64,000 bases of DNA from the NCBI GenBank assembly GCA_013398295.1, contig VZSF01008501.1:119713-183712 (forward strand). The letters run 5' to 3'. The stretch is from Chionis minor. Taxonomy: Eukaryota; Chordata; Aves; Charadriiformes; Chionididae. Below the pieces are notes generated by a model that worked only from the letters and a program-made list of their open reading frames with translations, searched no databases and had not been told where the DNA came from. A program made the translations under genes and the position numbers. Below, in pieces: positions 35,870-47,545 of this stretch; positions within the stretch are counted from its first letter, which is position 1; every line of letters begins with the position of its first letter.

Positions 35870-38800
35870 TTCTATCTTTTGGCTGTCACTAGCCCTCTTT
35901 TACTGAAGTCAGTAGTAGTTTTGTACCTGGAAAAGGTGAAACATCATGTCCTGAATTTTCTGGAGGAAGAAATCCCAAAATAAACTTGCCATAGAAGTCA
36001 GAATGTGTGACAGTCCCACCTCTGTTGTCCTGCAAAATGTTTTTGAGTCTTATAGTTAGTACCCAGTCACAGTGACCTGAGAAGATAATTTTGGTTATTC
36101 TTGATATTTTACTCCATTTAACTGCTTAAGTAGAATAGGGAGAGAAAATAGTTTTCTGTTTGATTCTGCAGCACAATGCTGCTAACTTTACCCCTGCGTT
36201 TCATCAGCAGATGTGGGAGGAATATTCTCTGTCCTGTCTCTCACTTCTGTCATAATGTTTTCTATCTGTAGGTATAAAACTAGCTTTCAATTCTACCAAA
36301 TAAAATCTGCATCATAAACACTTACTTTGCATTAAGACTGTTTTTGTAAGGTTTACCTTTTAGGTCTCAAAAAGGAACAGGTGACATGAGTTCCCTGTAT
36401 AGAACAACAAGGTGAGCTGCCACCAGTGTGGAAGGGAAATTTTTCCTTATATAGAGACTATTAGAAAATGTCCTTAATTAGTCTGTGCATTTGCGTTGTT
36501 TGGCCAATCAGTGCACATGCAAACTTCACTTGCATTGGGGGTTCGGGGTCTAAGGCTGGGCCCTGCTTAGTGTTTTCTCCACAAATACAGTAGGAGTTGA
36601 TATTGAAGGATTCTTGTTCCACCATTACTAAAAATCAGAATAATTTAATAATGATTTTCACTTTCAGTCTTTGTTGTTTTTCTTTTAACTTGATGAACTT
36701 GGCTCCTATAGAAATGAAAGACTAATGGAAAAGGCTAATTGCAATACAGAGAGCTCTGTAAAAGCTTCCTCAGAAAATTCTGCTAATGCATTTAAATCCT
36801 GGAGTTCTGAGTAGCGTCTGACTTTCTAAATCCTGTGGAATAATAGCTCAGACTTTCCAGAGTGCACACAGTGGGACTTGAAGTCATATTCCACTGACTT
36901 ATTTTCAGGCTTTATCAAAAATTCAATGTTTAGTTCACACTTGATAAAAGTTTTGTGAAGCTTCACGAGTCTTTTCTGTTCTTGAGCTCAACCTTAAGTG
37001 GGCTCCAGTGAAGGGGTTTATATATCAGTATTACTGTGCAACCAAACAGATTTTTTGCAGAAGTGATGTGATTGATTAATTGACTGAATATAGCTGTAAG
37101 CTTTCAGCTGAATTTGGACCTAAAGCTCTGAGTGAATGAAATGAGATGCGTCTTTGCAATCCTCCACTAAAAAAAGCCTCTGAAGTGTATTACAGTCTAA
37201 TGACAGAACACTCTTCGTGCTCTTGTAATACAGCAACCCAGTTAGAAATACTTAATTAAAAAATTTTGGGCATTTTAGATTTGTTGAGTGGGAATGATTC
37301 ATGTTAAAAAGTATTAAATCTCTGTCAAAACCTGACAGATACTGCATGACAATAACAAATGGGATTTTTTACTTTGATAGCAGTTTAGATTTTCCTCAAA
37401 TGCCATTTCCAGGTTTTGTTTCTATATTTGCATAAGCAGAAAGTAAAGTTAAATCTGGGCAGGTTTTCTTTTTGGATTGTTTGCTAAATATGTGATGGAA
37501 TTCTTTCAGATACTGTTCCCTTGGGCTTCTTTTGGAGGTTCCCCCTCCGCATCAGAAATCAGGTCTTTCTGCTAAAGGCACAGATACCACCTACGGCAGA
37601 AGTGCTGTTATTAAACCAGATGGTTTTTGTATACTAGAATAAGGCACAGCATACAACACAGGACTAGATTCTGGAATATGATCTCATGGCAACTGGATGA
37701 CAATAAATGGTATATAAATTAGTATTACATACTTACAGAAGTGCAGACGGGACAATTGTTCCTCTGATATTGCCAAGAAAATGAATCTTGATTTGCATAA
37801 TACTTCCAACTTCCATTTTATTTGTGTCTGATGAAGCTGATGCATTTGATGTACCCCTGAGCAAAGACAAAATAAAAAAAAATTAGGAATATTTTTCGTA
37901 TCTTGCAATAAAAGACCATATTTCCACTGGTTTATATTACTGCAGTGGGATATTTTAAGAGACTAAATTGGTTTGATGGGCCTTTGTCATCTCAGGTATT
38001 TCTTATTACGAAGAATGGATTTTGATGAAATAATTTTTCATTTTTGTAAATCAAACATTGTAGCAGTGGTCATGTAATGCAACACTGTCCCATGTACTGT
38101 CCCATATAATTTTCAGTATCAAGATTCTTAATGTAGGTTTGTTTTCATTGGGCTAAAATTTTGATTCCCTTACTACCTTTATTTTACACTTAGCAGGGTC
38201 CACTAACATGAATTGATTTATTTCTCGTTTTAGGTCAAACACAGAGGTATGCACGTGCACTGTATATTGGGTAGCTTTGGAGTTGAGGCAAAGCTTTTAT
38301 TTTCTTTGGGTTTTTTTCTTTTTTTTCCACAAAGGCTTCATTCTTGATTAACTCACTGAAATTTCAGAATGTAATGTCAGAAGTAAGCAAGTGAAGCCAG
38401 AAATCCTAGGAGGGATGAAAATGGAACAACAGAAAAAGGGCTGGTAATTGTGGAAGCCCCAATAGAAGCAGTTGATAAGAAAGGTTGTGATTAGTTTGAG
38501 GCACTGCTATTGTATCGTGAGTGACAGCTTCAACCTGCAGAAGTACATAGGAATGATTTATTCGCAAAAATATGCATAAGATTAAGGAGGAATCTGTGCC
38601 TTCTCCCCTGAATTTGACCTTGGGTAACATCATGTTCTTTAAGATGTCGGGCACTTCACAGCACCCCTATTTCCTCCACGGGGGCGACTGGCTGAGGTGT
38701 AGCAGCCTCAGTTGCCGGGTGCCCTGTTCCGCTGCCGGAGGTGCCAGAGCAGTCTGTGAGGGCAGCCCTCTGGCTGCTCACCAACAGCCCTTTGCTCAGA

Positions 38801-40200
38801 AGTAATGAAGAGCCCTTCATTGTAAACAAAGAAAATTACTTAGGATGCCTTGAATAGTTCAGCGTGGGGAGGTTCGAATGCTTCCCACGAGGAACCAGCT
38901 GAGCTAGTGGCTCTTCCCAGGAGGAAGTTCAGTCTTCTGCCAGGGTATGTAAGCTGCCCCAGACTAAATCCATGGATCTCTGGGGCTGAGGCTCTTGACA
39001 AGGAGTGCCAAGGGAGAAGTTTCCTTGTTTTTTTTTTTGTCTTGTGCATCTGCATACGATCCAGGGGTACCTGCACTGTGACTTCATGAAATGTCAGTGT
39101 AACTGAGCCAGCTTAGATACTGGTGACAGCAGAATTGGCTTGGAAGTTGTGTGGCCTCTCTGGGCACATGTACCCACTTTTCTGAAGTGAGATCGTGACA
39201 GAACCTCTAAACCAATCCTCTACACACAGTCCTTTTGAAAATCAGAGATGTGTTCACAAAACTGTGAAGGTGAACGTGTTCCTTGGGAGCGCCCACCAGC
39301 GATAGTGTTATGGTGGACAGTAACACTTGGGAACGCTCCTTAATCAGAGTAATACTGGTCCTGCCAGGCACCACAGTGGGCTCAAAGGTCTTGGCTGTGA
39401 CGTCTCTGCCATGCTAGTTAGCCCAGAATTGTGATTAACCACTGTCTGCATTCTTCTGCAGGGCAGATGTTGCTTAAATCTTTTATTTGAGGTCTTAACT
39501 TATTTAGTGTTGGATTCCTGTGGGGCCTTGCACTTGCATTATCATATTTTTAAGTGCTGCTTTATGTAGAGGACAATCTGCGTTTCTGCTTTCTAGACAA
39601 ACAGCAACCTACATGCAAACACTTAATTCTCACATTCCTTTCTCCTGATGGTTTTCTTTGTTGGCTTCCTATTCTTGTAGGATACATTGATGGCACTCTT
39701 GAAGTACAGATAGTTTGGCAGAGAGAAGCAAATTATCTATCACTGTAGTACAGTAATCACTCTTCCTGCTTTCACAACTGTGTGAAAGAGAGGGCTTCTT
39801 TCAGAGGGACATCAAAAAGTACAGACGTGTCTGAAAGAAGTGGTTAATGAGGAGAGCAAAAAAGGAAATTTCAGGGCATGTTAAAAGATGTGAGTAAAAC
39901 TACAGTGCTGTAACTCAGCTTGCATGAATGTAATTTCCCCAGTACACACATTTGCTTAGTGAGGTGTTGCACTCTCGCTGAAAATAACAATCAAAGATTG
40001 TGGAGAGTTTTAATTTCGTGCCATTTCTTTTAAGAGAATTTGAGACAGTGTGATTTCCATGGATTCTCGGGGAAGTTACGATGGAAATATGGTACTGACT
40101 GTTGAATTTGATAGATTGTCACTCAAGGATCAGATCCAGCTGAAAGAAATATAAGTTGTAGCTGCCATGTGGACTATGACAGTCACAACTGCAGAGGGGG
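35870..40200. other. Non-coding stretch with possible regulatory DNA
   Basis: The stretch at 37060-37460 is AT-rich with TTAATTAAAAAAT, TTGATTAATTGACTGA and TTTGCATAAGC motifs and could be conserved regulatory DNA. Strong + acceptors near 39464 (TTCTTCTGCAG), 39595 (CTGCTTTCTAG) and 39679 (CCTATTCTTGTAG) open short frames without good donors. A GC-richer pocket at 38640-38780 is otherwise featureless. Confidence 0.35.
38084..38107. repeat. 12-bp tandem duplication
   Basis: ACTGTCCCATGT is followed directly by ACTGTCCCATAT, eleven of twelve bases alike. Confidence 0.8.
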
Positions 40201-40842
40201 ATGATCCAAATGGTTTGGCTTCAAACCCTTTCATTTTCCTGCTCACTTGAATCTATTCAGACAATCTCAGATCATCTTCTCTGCTTCCCTTCTACAATTA
40301 GCCCTCACAGGAATTTTGGACTGGATTTTACAGAGGGAGCAACATCGCCACTGCCAGAATACTGTAGTGTTGTTCCACAGTATTGCAAAAGGGATGTGGA
40401 GCAATCCCTGGAGAAAAGAGCTATTGTCCCCATGGCATTTCTTTATGAAAAGTTTGAAGTTGTTCCTTTACAAGATTTTAATGATGATTTATATTTTTGC
40501 AACATATGTATCATAAATAAATCGAGCATTTGCACACAAAGTGCCAGAATGCTTTCGTTGGTAGCCATAAGCAGATGTTCCTGGTTCAGTTTTGCGTATA
40601 TTCTTGCAATAAGTATTGAACAGGGAAGAAATCTTAAGTATGGAAAATGTAATGGGTTGAGATGTTGCACTGGAGTTGGAACACTGTATGAAAAAATCAG
40701 TTTAGCTGAAAGTTTACGAGGAGCTGAAAGGCTGAAAGTCAAAACCCATTTTGTCCAGAAGATACTACAAATCACAGAACAGACTGTAGCTCCTCTTGTA
40801 CTGAAGTATATATCACCAAATTTCGTATGTGTCCAATTGTAG
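40201..40842 (+). other. Longest open frame in the window (213 codons), doubtful gene
   Basis: An ATG opens a 213-codon frame; the preceding in-frame stop is at 40177-40179. The product has no recognisable domain, signal peptide or motif, and its composition (many Cys, Ile and Leu) is unremarkable. A 152-codon antisense frame (40443-40901) overlaps most of the second half, so stop codons are scarce on both strands here, which argues for chance. No CpG island precedes it, and ATAAAT-like motifs rather than a clear polyadenylation signal follow. It could be an exon or decayed element of unknown kind. I give it little weight as a gene. Confidence 0.12.
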
Positions 40843-41583
40843 GCAGAATGTCCACCTGTCCACCAGTCTATAATGAAAATAAACATGGCTAGCAGAAACA
40901 TGACAAAATAACTGTACTGTAGGTAAATTTTGCCTAAAGAGAAACTAGATGATGCCAGAAATCAAAATTCTGGGACATTATTTGGAAGCAACATAGAAGT
41001 GAAAGCCATCAGTGCTATTTCTGTGATCCAGTAACCCAAGTAGGATTACTTAATGATAGAGATGCAGGTTCTATCATCAAGCACATAATTGAAAGGGACA
41101 GTTCAATGAACTTGAGTCTTGAGATGTCTTGGAAGAATCTTCGGAGATTTTCCTTTCTTCCAAAATCATTCCATTCTTTTGAAAGGGTCAGCTGAAAAGT
41201 ACAGCAGTAGTATGAGAGAGTGAAAGAGGTTTTGCAGGAACCATGTTTGTGTATCTAATATCAAAAGAGATTGTCACAGAATGTTCAAAGGCACATTTCT
41301 GCCTGATTTTTATGTTATTAGGGAAACTAAAATAATTATTCTAGTTATATTTGTAATAATCATTATAAGGAATGGACCAGATTCCTGTTATCAGGCTATT
41401 TTTATACCACTCCAAATGGAGCTCTAAGTGGGTGCAAATTGCCTCTGTAACTTAACAAATGCGAGCGTACGCATCCTATTATTAGAAACATTTAAAAGAA
41501 AGGTTGATGGGGAAGCACTTGCACTAGCAGAGCTCACTGCAAATTTATTATTCCCAAACTTACAATTTTTTTTCCCCTTCTAG

Positions 41584-41670
41584 AAAACAGTGGAGAGAAT
41601 TGGATGCTAATGAAGAGCTGATTGCACAGCACTGGAGACCAGAATTCTGTTTACACAGTGAAGAGCTTTG
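41584..41670 (+). CDS. Candidate internal exon (plus strand), unidentified
   Basis: Between one of the best acceptors in the window (ACAATTTTTTTTCCCCTTCTAG, tract about 41563-41583) and a strong donor (CTTTG|GTGAGTATT) lie 87 nt open in one frame only. One base completes the previous codon, 28 codons follow, and two bases are left over. The peptide reads KQWRELDANEELIAQHWR, then PEFCLHSEEL. It is charged and helical, with three acidic-rich turns, and looks more like protein than most chance frames here. It joins in phase to 29113-29171 upstream. No downstream exon with the required phase was found before 64000. The gene is not identified. Confidence 0.3.
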
Positions 41671-42814
41671 GTGAGTATTTCTCTTACAATTCAGTCAACA
41701 TGCTTCTGTCTGTATTGTGAGTCTGTATGGAATCTCCCTTCACAGCCCTTAAGTCCTTATTTAGCTTTTACTCAAAACTTCTTCAAACAGGCTAAGATCA
41801 AAATCAGCTGAAATTCTTTGTTTAATATTTGAGTGACAAATCCAGTAGTCTCTATTTCCACACACAAGATTTTTGAGCATCCATTGTGGCTGTCAGCAAG
41901 GGTCATGCCAGTAACATTGGCAGTTAACGTTGTCAACATTGGCTGGCTTGAAATTGCCAGCTCTTTTTTATCTGGTCTCTGAGACAGCTGTTAAGGGGCA
42001 GTGATTTCTGGCAAGTTGTGATGAGCTGGAATTAAAAGTAAAGTCGAGTCATCCTGTTTTCAAATCCGTGGGCATTCTCCTACACTCCAGCTCCCACATT
42101 GTTGAAGAAATCTCTGTTTGAAGTAGAAATAGTTTGCAGCAGCATGGAATATTTAATCAAAGACAGCGCTCACTTAGGCTGCATATAAATGGGTCAAATT
42201 GCAGCTTGAGGTGCCTTCTCCTACCTCCAGGCCTTGTGCAGAGACATTCCCGGTACAGATAGCTGCTGCTAGAGCTGTCTGCACTCGTTCCTTGGCTCTC
42301 ATTCCGGCAAAGCTGCCAGGTGCAGAAAGAAGTACATGGTGTAACTCTGACCTTGTCTATGTAGCTGCAAGCCAGAGGGTTTCCTTTTAAGTCACTATCT
42401 GCACAGAAAGGGAGTCACAAGGGCACATTAGAGTGTAAGTTTGCATGTATTTGTAGGTGGGGTAGACCTTGGTGTACTTAGTTGGAATCCCACTGAAAAA
42501 CAGCTGTGAGACATGATCTCTGTGCAGTGTAGTCTGGGGTGCAGCTAAGGTTGCGTAGGCTCATGTCTGTCCCCATTTGAAGCCAATCAGAATATGAGAA
42601 CAGAAATTGTCATCAGCATTTTTCCTGTATTTGTAAATTGACAACTCAAAATGCAGCAATCTTGACTAGCACTGCTCTTACGTCCTATTGGAAAATAACC
42701 TTATGTAGCCAAAATGTTCATGGGTGGGTAAAGATAAAAGCGGTTTCTAACAATTCTTGTCTTCCCTATCACCTGTATATAAATGCTCATCCAACTGTCC
42801 CAAGTGGGACTAGT
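41671..42814. other. Non-coding stretch, no supported gene
   Basis: The sequence between the candidate exon and the LTR looks intronic. No further splice-bounded open frame, repeat or GC island was found. Confidence 0.45.
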
Positions 42815-42819
42815 CCCCC

Positions 42820-43550
42820 TGTCACGGTTTTGGCCGGACTGGCCGCTGAGGCAAACGACACATGCGCTCCCCCACCTCTCTCTCCAAGGAAGGGAGGGAG
42901 AGAGAGAAATCAACTTACGAGTTTAGAAAAAACTAAACTACCTTAATGAACTATTAATAATAAAAATAAAATAACAACTATAGACAATATATACAAAGCC
43001 ATATCAAGCTCGCAGGATGATGATCATGTCACTGGCAGGCACAGGGGAAGTCCCAGACTGAACTCTGCTACAGAGACGGTAACTGGATTCGGGATCTGGA
43101 TTCAGGAATGCAGGGACCGGGATCAAAGGCAGACGAACCGACAGAGTCGTCCTCGCATGCTGGCTATTGAAGAAAAAGGGCTGACCCTTCGATCCCTCAG
43201 CTTTATCCTGAGCATGATGCAGACGGGATGGAACACCCTGTGGGTCAGTTTTGGGTCTCCTGTCCTGTCTGCTCCTCCCCACAGGTGCGACCCCTCTACG
43301 CTTTTCTGCTTCCTGCCCTCCAACGGGGCAAATACCAAAGCTGGCTGTCCTTGGCTGTTGTAGCAATAACTATAAGCAAGAGCCTCTCTGCATCCCATTC
43401 CTTGGTGTAAATTAGGAACAGTTGGGTCCCCACTCTGGGATCAAACAATATGCCATTAATTTCAGAGAGTTCAGTTAGTTACAAGAGGCATAACTGCAAA
43501 GTTAAGTCACTGAACAGAAAATTACTTCTGTTTTACCTCAAACCAGGACA
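42820..43550 (-). mobile_element. Solo LTR of an avian endogenous retrovirus (ERVL-like), 731 bp, minus strand
   Basis: On the + strand it runs from TGTCACGGTTTTGGCC to CTCAAACCAGGACA and is flanked by CCCCC on both sides (42815-42819 and 43551-43555), a 5-bp target-site duplication. On the minus strand it begins TGTCCTGGTTTGAGGT, which matches the start of a common bird LTR family I remember, so its orientation is minus. A TATA-like GTATATATTG and an AT-rich run fall at about 42930-43000, followed on the minus strand by a purine/pyrimidine-biased block (about 42875-42910). No viral internal region adjoins it, so it is a solo LTR. The open frames inside (e.g. 43004-43366) are not genes. Its ends resemble those of the LTR at 26140-26499. 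Confidence 0.93.
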
Positions 43551-43555
43551 CCCCC

Positions 43556-45128
43556 TTAGAAATTTTGGATGGTAATGGCAGTGGGGCATTACTAAAGAAC
43601 AGCTACGGGAGTTTAGAAGTGTTGCAGCCAGTCCTTGCTTGCATGCTTACGGTGTCTGGTTGTACTCTGCTGTGCTGAACTCCTCATCATTTTGAGAAGC
43701 AGTTTCCTGACCTGTTGATGAAGATTATAAAGCTTTCTCTTCTCACAGACAGGAATGAATTAATGTCTGGAAGTTTTGATATCTGTGATGGGAAATATAC
43801 AGAGCCATAGATCTTCATTAATGTTGCTGCAAATGGAGATAATAAGTGTAACATATTAATGTAACATATTAATTGGTATGCCGTTAGAGTTACAGGGAGG
43901 TGGCAATCAGAGTAAATTCTCTGCTATGAAAGATGGCTACAATCTGAAGACATTTTCTCGGATGAGCTGGTGTTACATACAGTCTTGAAAGACAGAGTTC
44001 TAGAAATCCAGAGATTCTGTGTAGCGTGCTACCGAGGCTGTTGTTTTCAAATAGATTTTCCAGAGCTGTCACACATGAGATTAAAAATCGTATAATTGAG
44101 AATATTCCTGTGATGCCAACTAATTTAAATAGACAAGGTTACAGTGTAGACCTTGGTATGGCCACTAGTGGTAATTGCAGTGAACTGGGCAGACTGTCTG
44201 GTACCTCGGGTGAGTTTACAATTCACACTGAATTTGAAGATGCTGTACTTCCAGGGCTAACAGTACTGTTCCAAAGTCAGGCGAGCAGTCTCTGTAGGCT
44301 GCAGTCACCACAGTTTTTCTAGTTTGGATGCTGGAAGATGAGAAGACCTGCTTGACTGAGTCAGTCATGTGAACTTCGATTGAAAACATTGATGTTTAAT
44401 TTTAGATGTTTTTGACCTCCAGAAGTGAACTCAGGGATGCTACTTCTGCATTTTAAATCTCCAGTGAACCAGGTCTTGAGGTTTTGATTCAGTCCTTATT
44501 CATGTCTGATTCAGTCAGACCCACAGAATTCGGTGAGAAAAAACGAGCGATAATCTGTCATAAAAATTACTCAGGATACAATGTGTGCATGCACCACGGT
44601 TAAAGATGTGTTCTCTTTAAGCCAAACTTGTCCATGTAACTCTTGAGACGCTGTGAAACAGTATGAGGGTATTTCAGGGAATACTGACCACTCAGCTTAC
44701 ATTTCTTCTATTCCTCACACACTAGGGCTTGAAACTCAGACAAAAGACAGGTAGAATCTGGCTTTGGAGAAGTCAAAAAGAGAATTAAATCTTATTTTCT
44801 GGCTGGTACAGCAAATGTCTATGAAAGCAAAGGAAAATTCACTACAATGCTATGATCATGCTGATTGTAAGCTATCTGCAACCTTTATACTACAGTCCCT
44901 CCTGTTCTGATGAGAATGGAAAAGGGGTTTGGATACATATTTCTCTCCTTAAGTGGCACTTCCCTGCTTTTTATCTTTTCCCCTCTTTCTGGTGGCAGTA
45001 AGGTATTACATCGCAATGGATCATGACCTTGAAGGATGGGGTAAAATAAGCTGGCTCCTGCTGGAAGTTCTGGACATGCAGCAGTCTCTCCCCCACATTC
45101 TGTCTGTGCTATTTATTTCTTCTTTCAG
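43556..45128. other. Non-coding stretch, no supported gene
   Basis: A strong + acceptor (GCTTTCTCTTCTCACAG) near 43748 opens one frame of 19 codons that ends at a stop without a donor. The tandem repeat at 43848 lies just beyond it. Confidence 0.4.
43848..43873. repeat. 13-bp perfect tandem duplication
   Basis: GTAACATATTAAT is present twice end to end (43848-43860 and 43861-43873). Confidence 0.9.
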
Positions 45129-45260
45129 GATTTATGCTTATTAGCACTGAGTCCTCCTATTGCTGTTTTCAGCTCCAGCTGCTCCCATCTGTACACAGTG
45201 ATACTATTCCGTGCAAGGCTACTTCTGCAACAACAAACTTTCTTGTAATTAAAATGCCAG
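45129..45260 (+). CDS. Candidate internal exon (plus strand), unidentified
   Basis: A strong acceptor (TTTATTTCTTCTTTCAG) and a good donor (TGCCAG|GTGAGAAAC) bound 132 nt. One frame (two bases, 43 codons, one base) is open throughout. A second acceptor-like TGCTGTTTTCAG lies inside it, at about 45161-45172. The peptide includes HSDTIPCKATSATTNFLVIK. It joins in phase to 54641-54712 but not to 41584-41670. It is not recognised and may be chance. Confidence 0.14.
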
Positions 45261-45261
45261 G

Positions 45262-47440
45262 TGAGAAACACACAAGAGAGAAGGACTTGGAGCAGACAAG
45301 CAGGGAGATCTTAAGTGTTCAAAAAAACTGATGAAGGCTCTTAGAGGTTGCCTTTTTTACAGCAAACACTGACAGAAGACTGACAAATACTTGACAAGAA
45401 CATCTCCACAGGCACCTGGAAGTGCCTATGGACCACTGATGGCCTACAAAGAGTTTGGATAACTTTACTGAGTGTTTACTGATTACTGCCGGCGAGGAAG
45501 AGTTATTAAGTTAGAGTCTGGGTGAATGTTGTTTATTTCTGATAGAACACACAGTTTAAAAAGAAGTTGTAGAAGGTGTTTTTCATATATATTAACCTTG
45601 ATCCAATTAAAGCATTTGATATATTTGGCATTTAAGTTAAACTTAGTTTAATAACATGGCTTAGGATATCATTTGAGATCAAGGATGTAGAGTCTTTAAG
45701 TCTTTTATCATCCCTTTCAATCTCTTCAAGTCATTGTCAATACTTTAGCATTCTTTTATGTCTAGGTTAAAGCACATGCAGAAATTTCCACGGTTTTATA
45801 GGAAACAATTACTTGTTTCCGTAAGAAGTGTAAAAAAAGTAACATGGTGGCCTGAAAGTTGATGAGAGACCATAAGATTTCTTGTTAAAAATAATAAACA
45901 CACTGCATTGCTAAGAAAGCCTATGTAGGCTCATAGAGCTGAGGTTCGACAAGAAAAATGCTGACTGAACCCCAGTGGCAAGTACTTCATCTCTCCCAAG
46001 GAGAGGATATTTTAAAAAGAGTGTTTTTTCCTCCTTACTAAGACCATTGTCTCTGTGTTGCTGCTTGTGCTGGGTCCTTTCTGACAGCATTCCATTCCTT
46101 CCATGCAGTAAGAAACTGTCACATGTTATGGGGTGCAAGGCCTCGTAGAGGTTATCAGTCTTCACCTGCATGGCTGATAAAGTGTAAGAATATCCAGATT
46201 TCTTTCCATATGAAAAAGTATTTAATTCATATTTACCTGTGTCAGAAAATCCTCTCAGTGTTTGTGGTCACACAGAAATCTGCTCAAGTACAAAAACACA
46301 AGCCTGTTCAGCAGACTCCTGCATGATGTATAGCATTAACTGCAGCTGGTGTTCAGTAATGAACGTAAAGACACAAGCAGGATTAGCAGTAATTAACTGC
46401 GTAACCACAGAAGAGTCAGAAAAAGCTCTGCTCTATTCAAGGTGGTGTTGGGAGGAAAGATATTTGATCTGCCTTTAACTTTCATGTTGCAGTTGTGTCT
46501 TCTAAATTCTGCAATTTGCAGCTGATATTTTAGTTAGGAAGCATGTTAATGTGACAGCATGTCCTCTTTTGGTGAGGAAAAGGTGGCATGAGGCAAACAG
46601 CTGTTAAAAATACTTTGATAGAAATCATGTCAGTAGATTTAACCTGTCAGACAAGACTCAAGTCTCTGAATAAAAGCTTGAGGGCATCCAAGCCCGAAAC
46701 CTTATGTTACAATTTTATGCTTAACGCTTCTTATCTCCAGCCACCAACAACTTGCCAACCTAAGAAAAATTTAAGCTTCTAAGAGCAGGAATTGTGACCC
46801 CAGATCCAACCTGGATCCAAGCATTTTATGTATCCCATGTGTTAATTCCACCACACAAAGAGATTTCTTTAGCAGCATGACAGGAGGCAGCAGCATGGTC
46901 GTGCAGAGCGTTGTATTTATTTCTCCTCAAGCCTCAGAAGGGCACAAAGGCAGCTGGAGGAACCTGCGCAAGAGGCCTGAGGGCCATAAGGCCAGGAAGT
47001 CTGCAAATCTACGTTTAAAAGCTGTCATTCTCCATAGTTCTTCCCATTCTCACAGGAGGTCAGCTCAGGCTTTAGGTTCAAGCCTATAGCATGTGAAGCT
47101 GCTCTAAAAAGCAGAGAAAAAAGCTTACTAGTGAATAGTGGATATTGTGCCAAAAGGCAGGAGAGGCTCCATCAGACAAAGATCAGTGTGTTGCTGAAAA
47201 AAAGGCCCAGAAAATTACCTTTCCCATCTGCTTATCCAGAAGAATGAAAACACACCAAGAAAAACAAACAGAAAATACACAGGAAATGTTGATTTTAAAT
47301 AAATTTCTTGTACTCTCCAGGATTATTGTGGTTCTTGTTTAGACTTGATTTTGCCACAGAACACCCTCTATTCTGGGTTCCCAAGAGGTGGCAAGTCCGT
47401 CGAGAAATTCTGACAGTTGTACTTGGCTTTAGGAACTGAA
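45262..47440. other. Non-coding stretch, no supported gene
   Basis: AT-rich sequence with short scattered open frames, none bounded by good splice sites on both sides. No mobile element was recognised. Confidence 0.45.
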
Positions 47441-47545
47441 AGACATCAGAGGTCTCTCAGACACCTCTGGGACACCTTGATCTGAGATGTCTCTCAAATG
47501 CCTCAGATCCCCTCCAGACGTCCCCTGGGCATCTCTGATCTCCTG
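47441..47545. repeat. Degenerate tandem repeat, units of about 26-31 bp
   Basis: After a partial unit (AGACATCAGAGGTCTCTC), three related units start AGACACCTCTGGGACACC, AGATGTCTCTCAAATGCC and AGACGTCCCCTGGGCATC, each ending in a GATC-containing block. Divergence is high, so this is an old tandem array. Minus-strand frames through it read as periodic polar peptides, which reflects the repeat. Confidence 0.6.

Noticed and set aside
38868..38885. GGTTCGAATGC resembling a tRNA T-arm
   Set aside because: There is no matching acceptor stem, D-arm or anticodon arm in the expected positions upstream.
43004..43366. 120-codon open frame and its overlaps
   Set aside because: It lies wholly inside the solo LTR, where frames arise from the LTR sequence and not from a gene.
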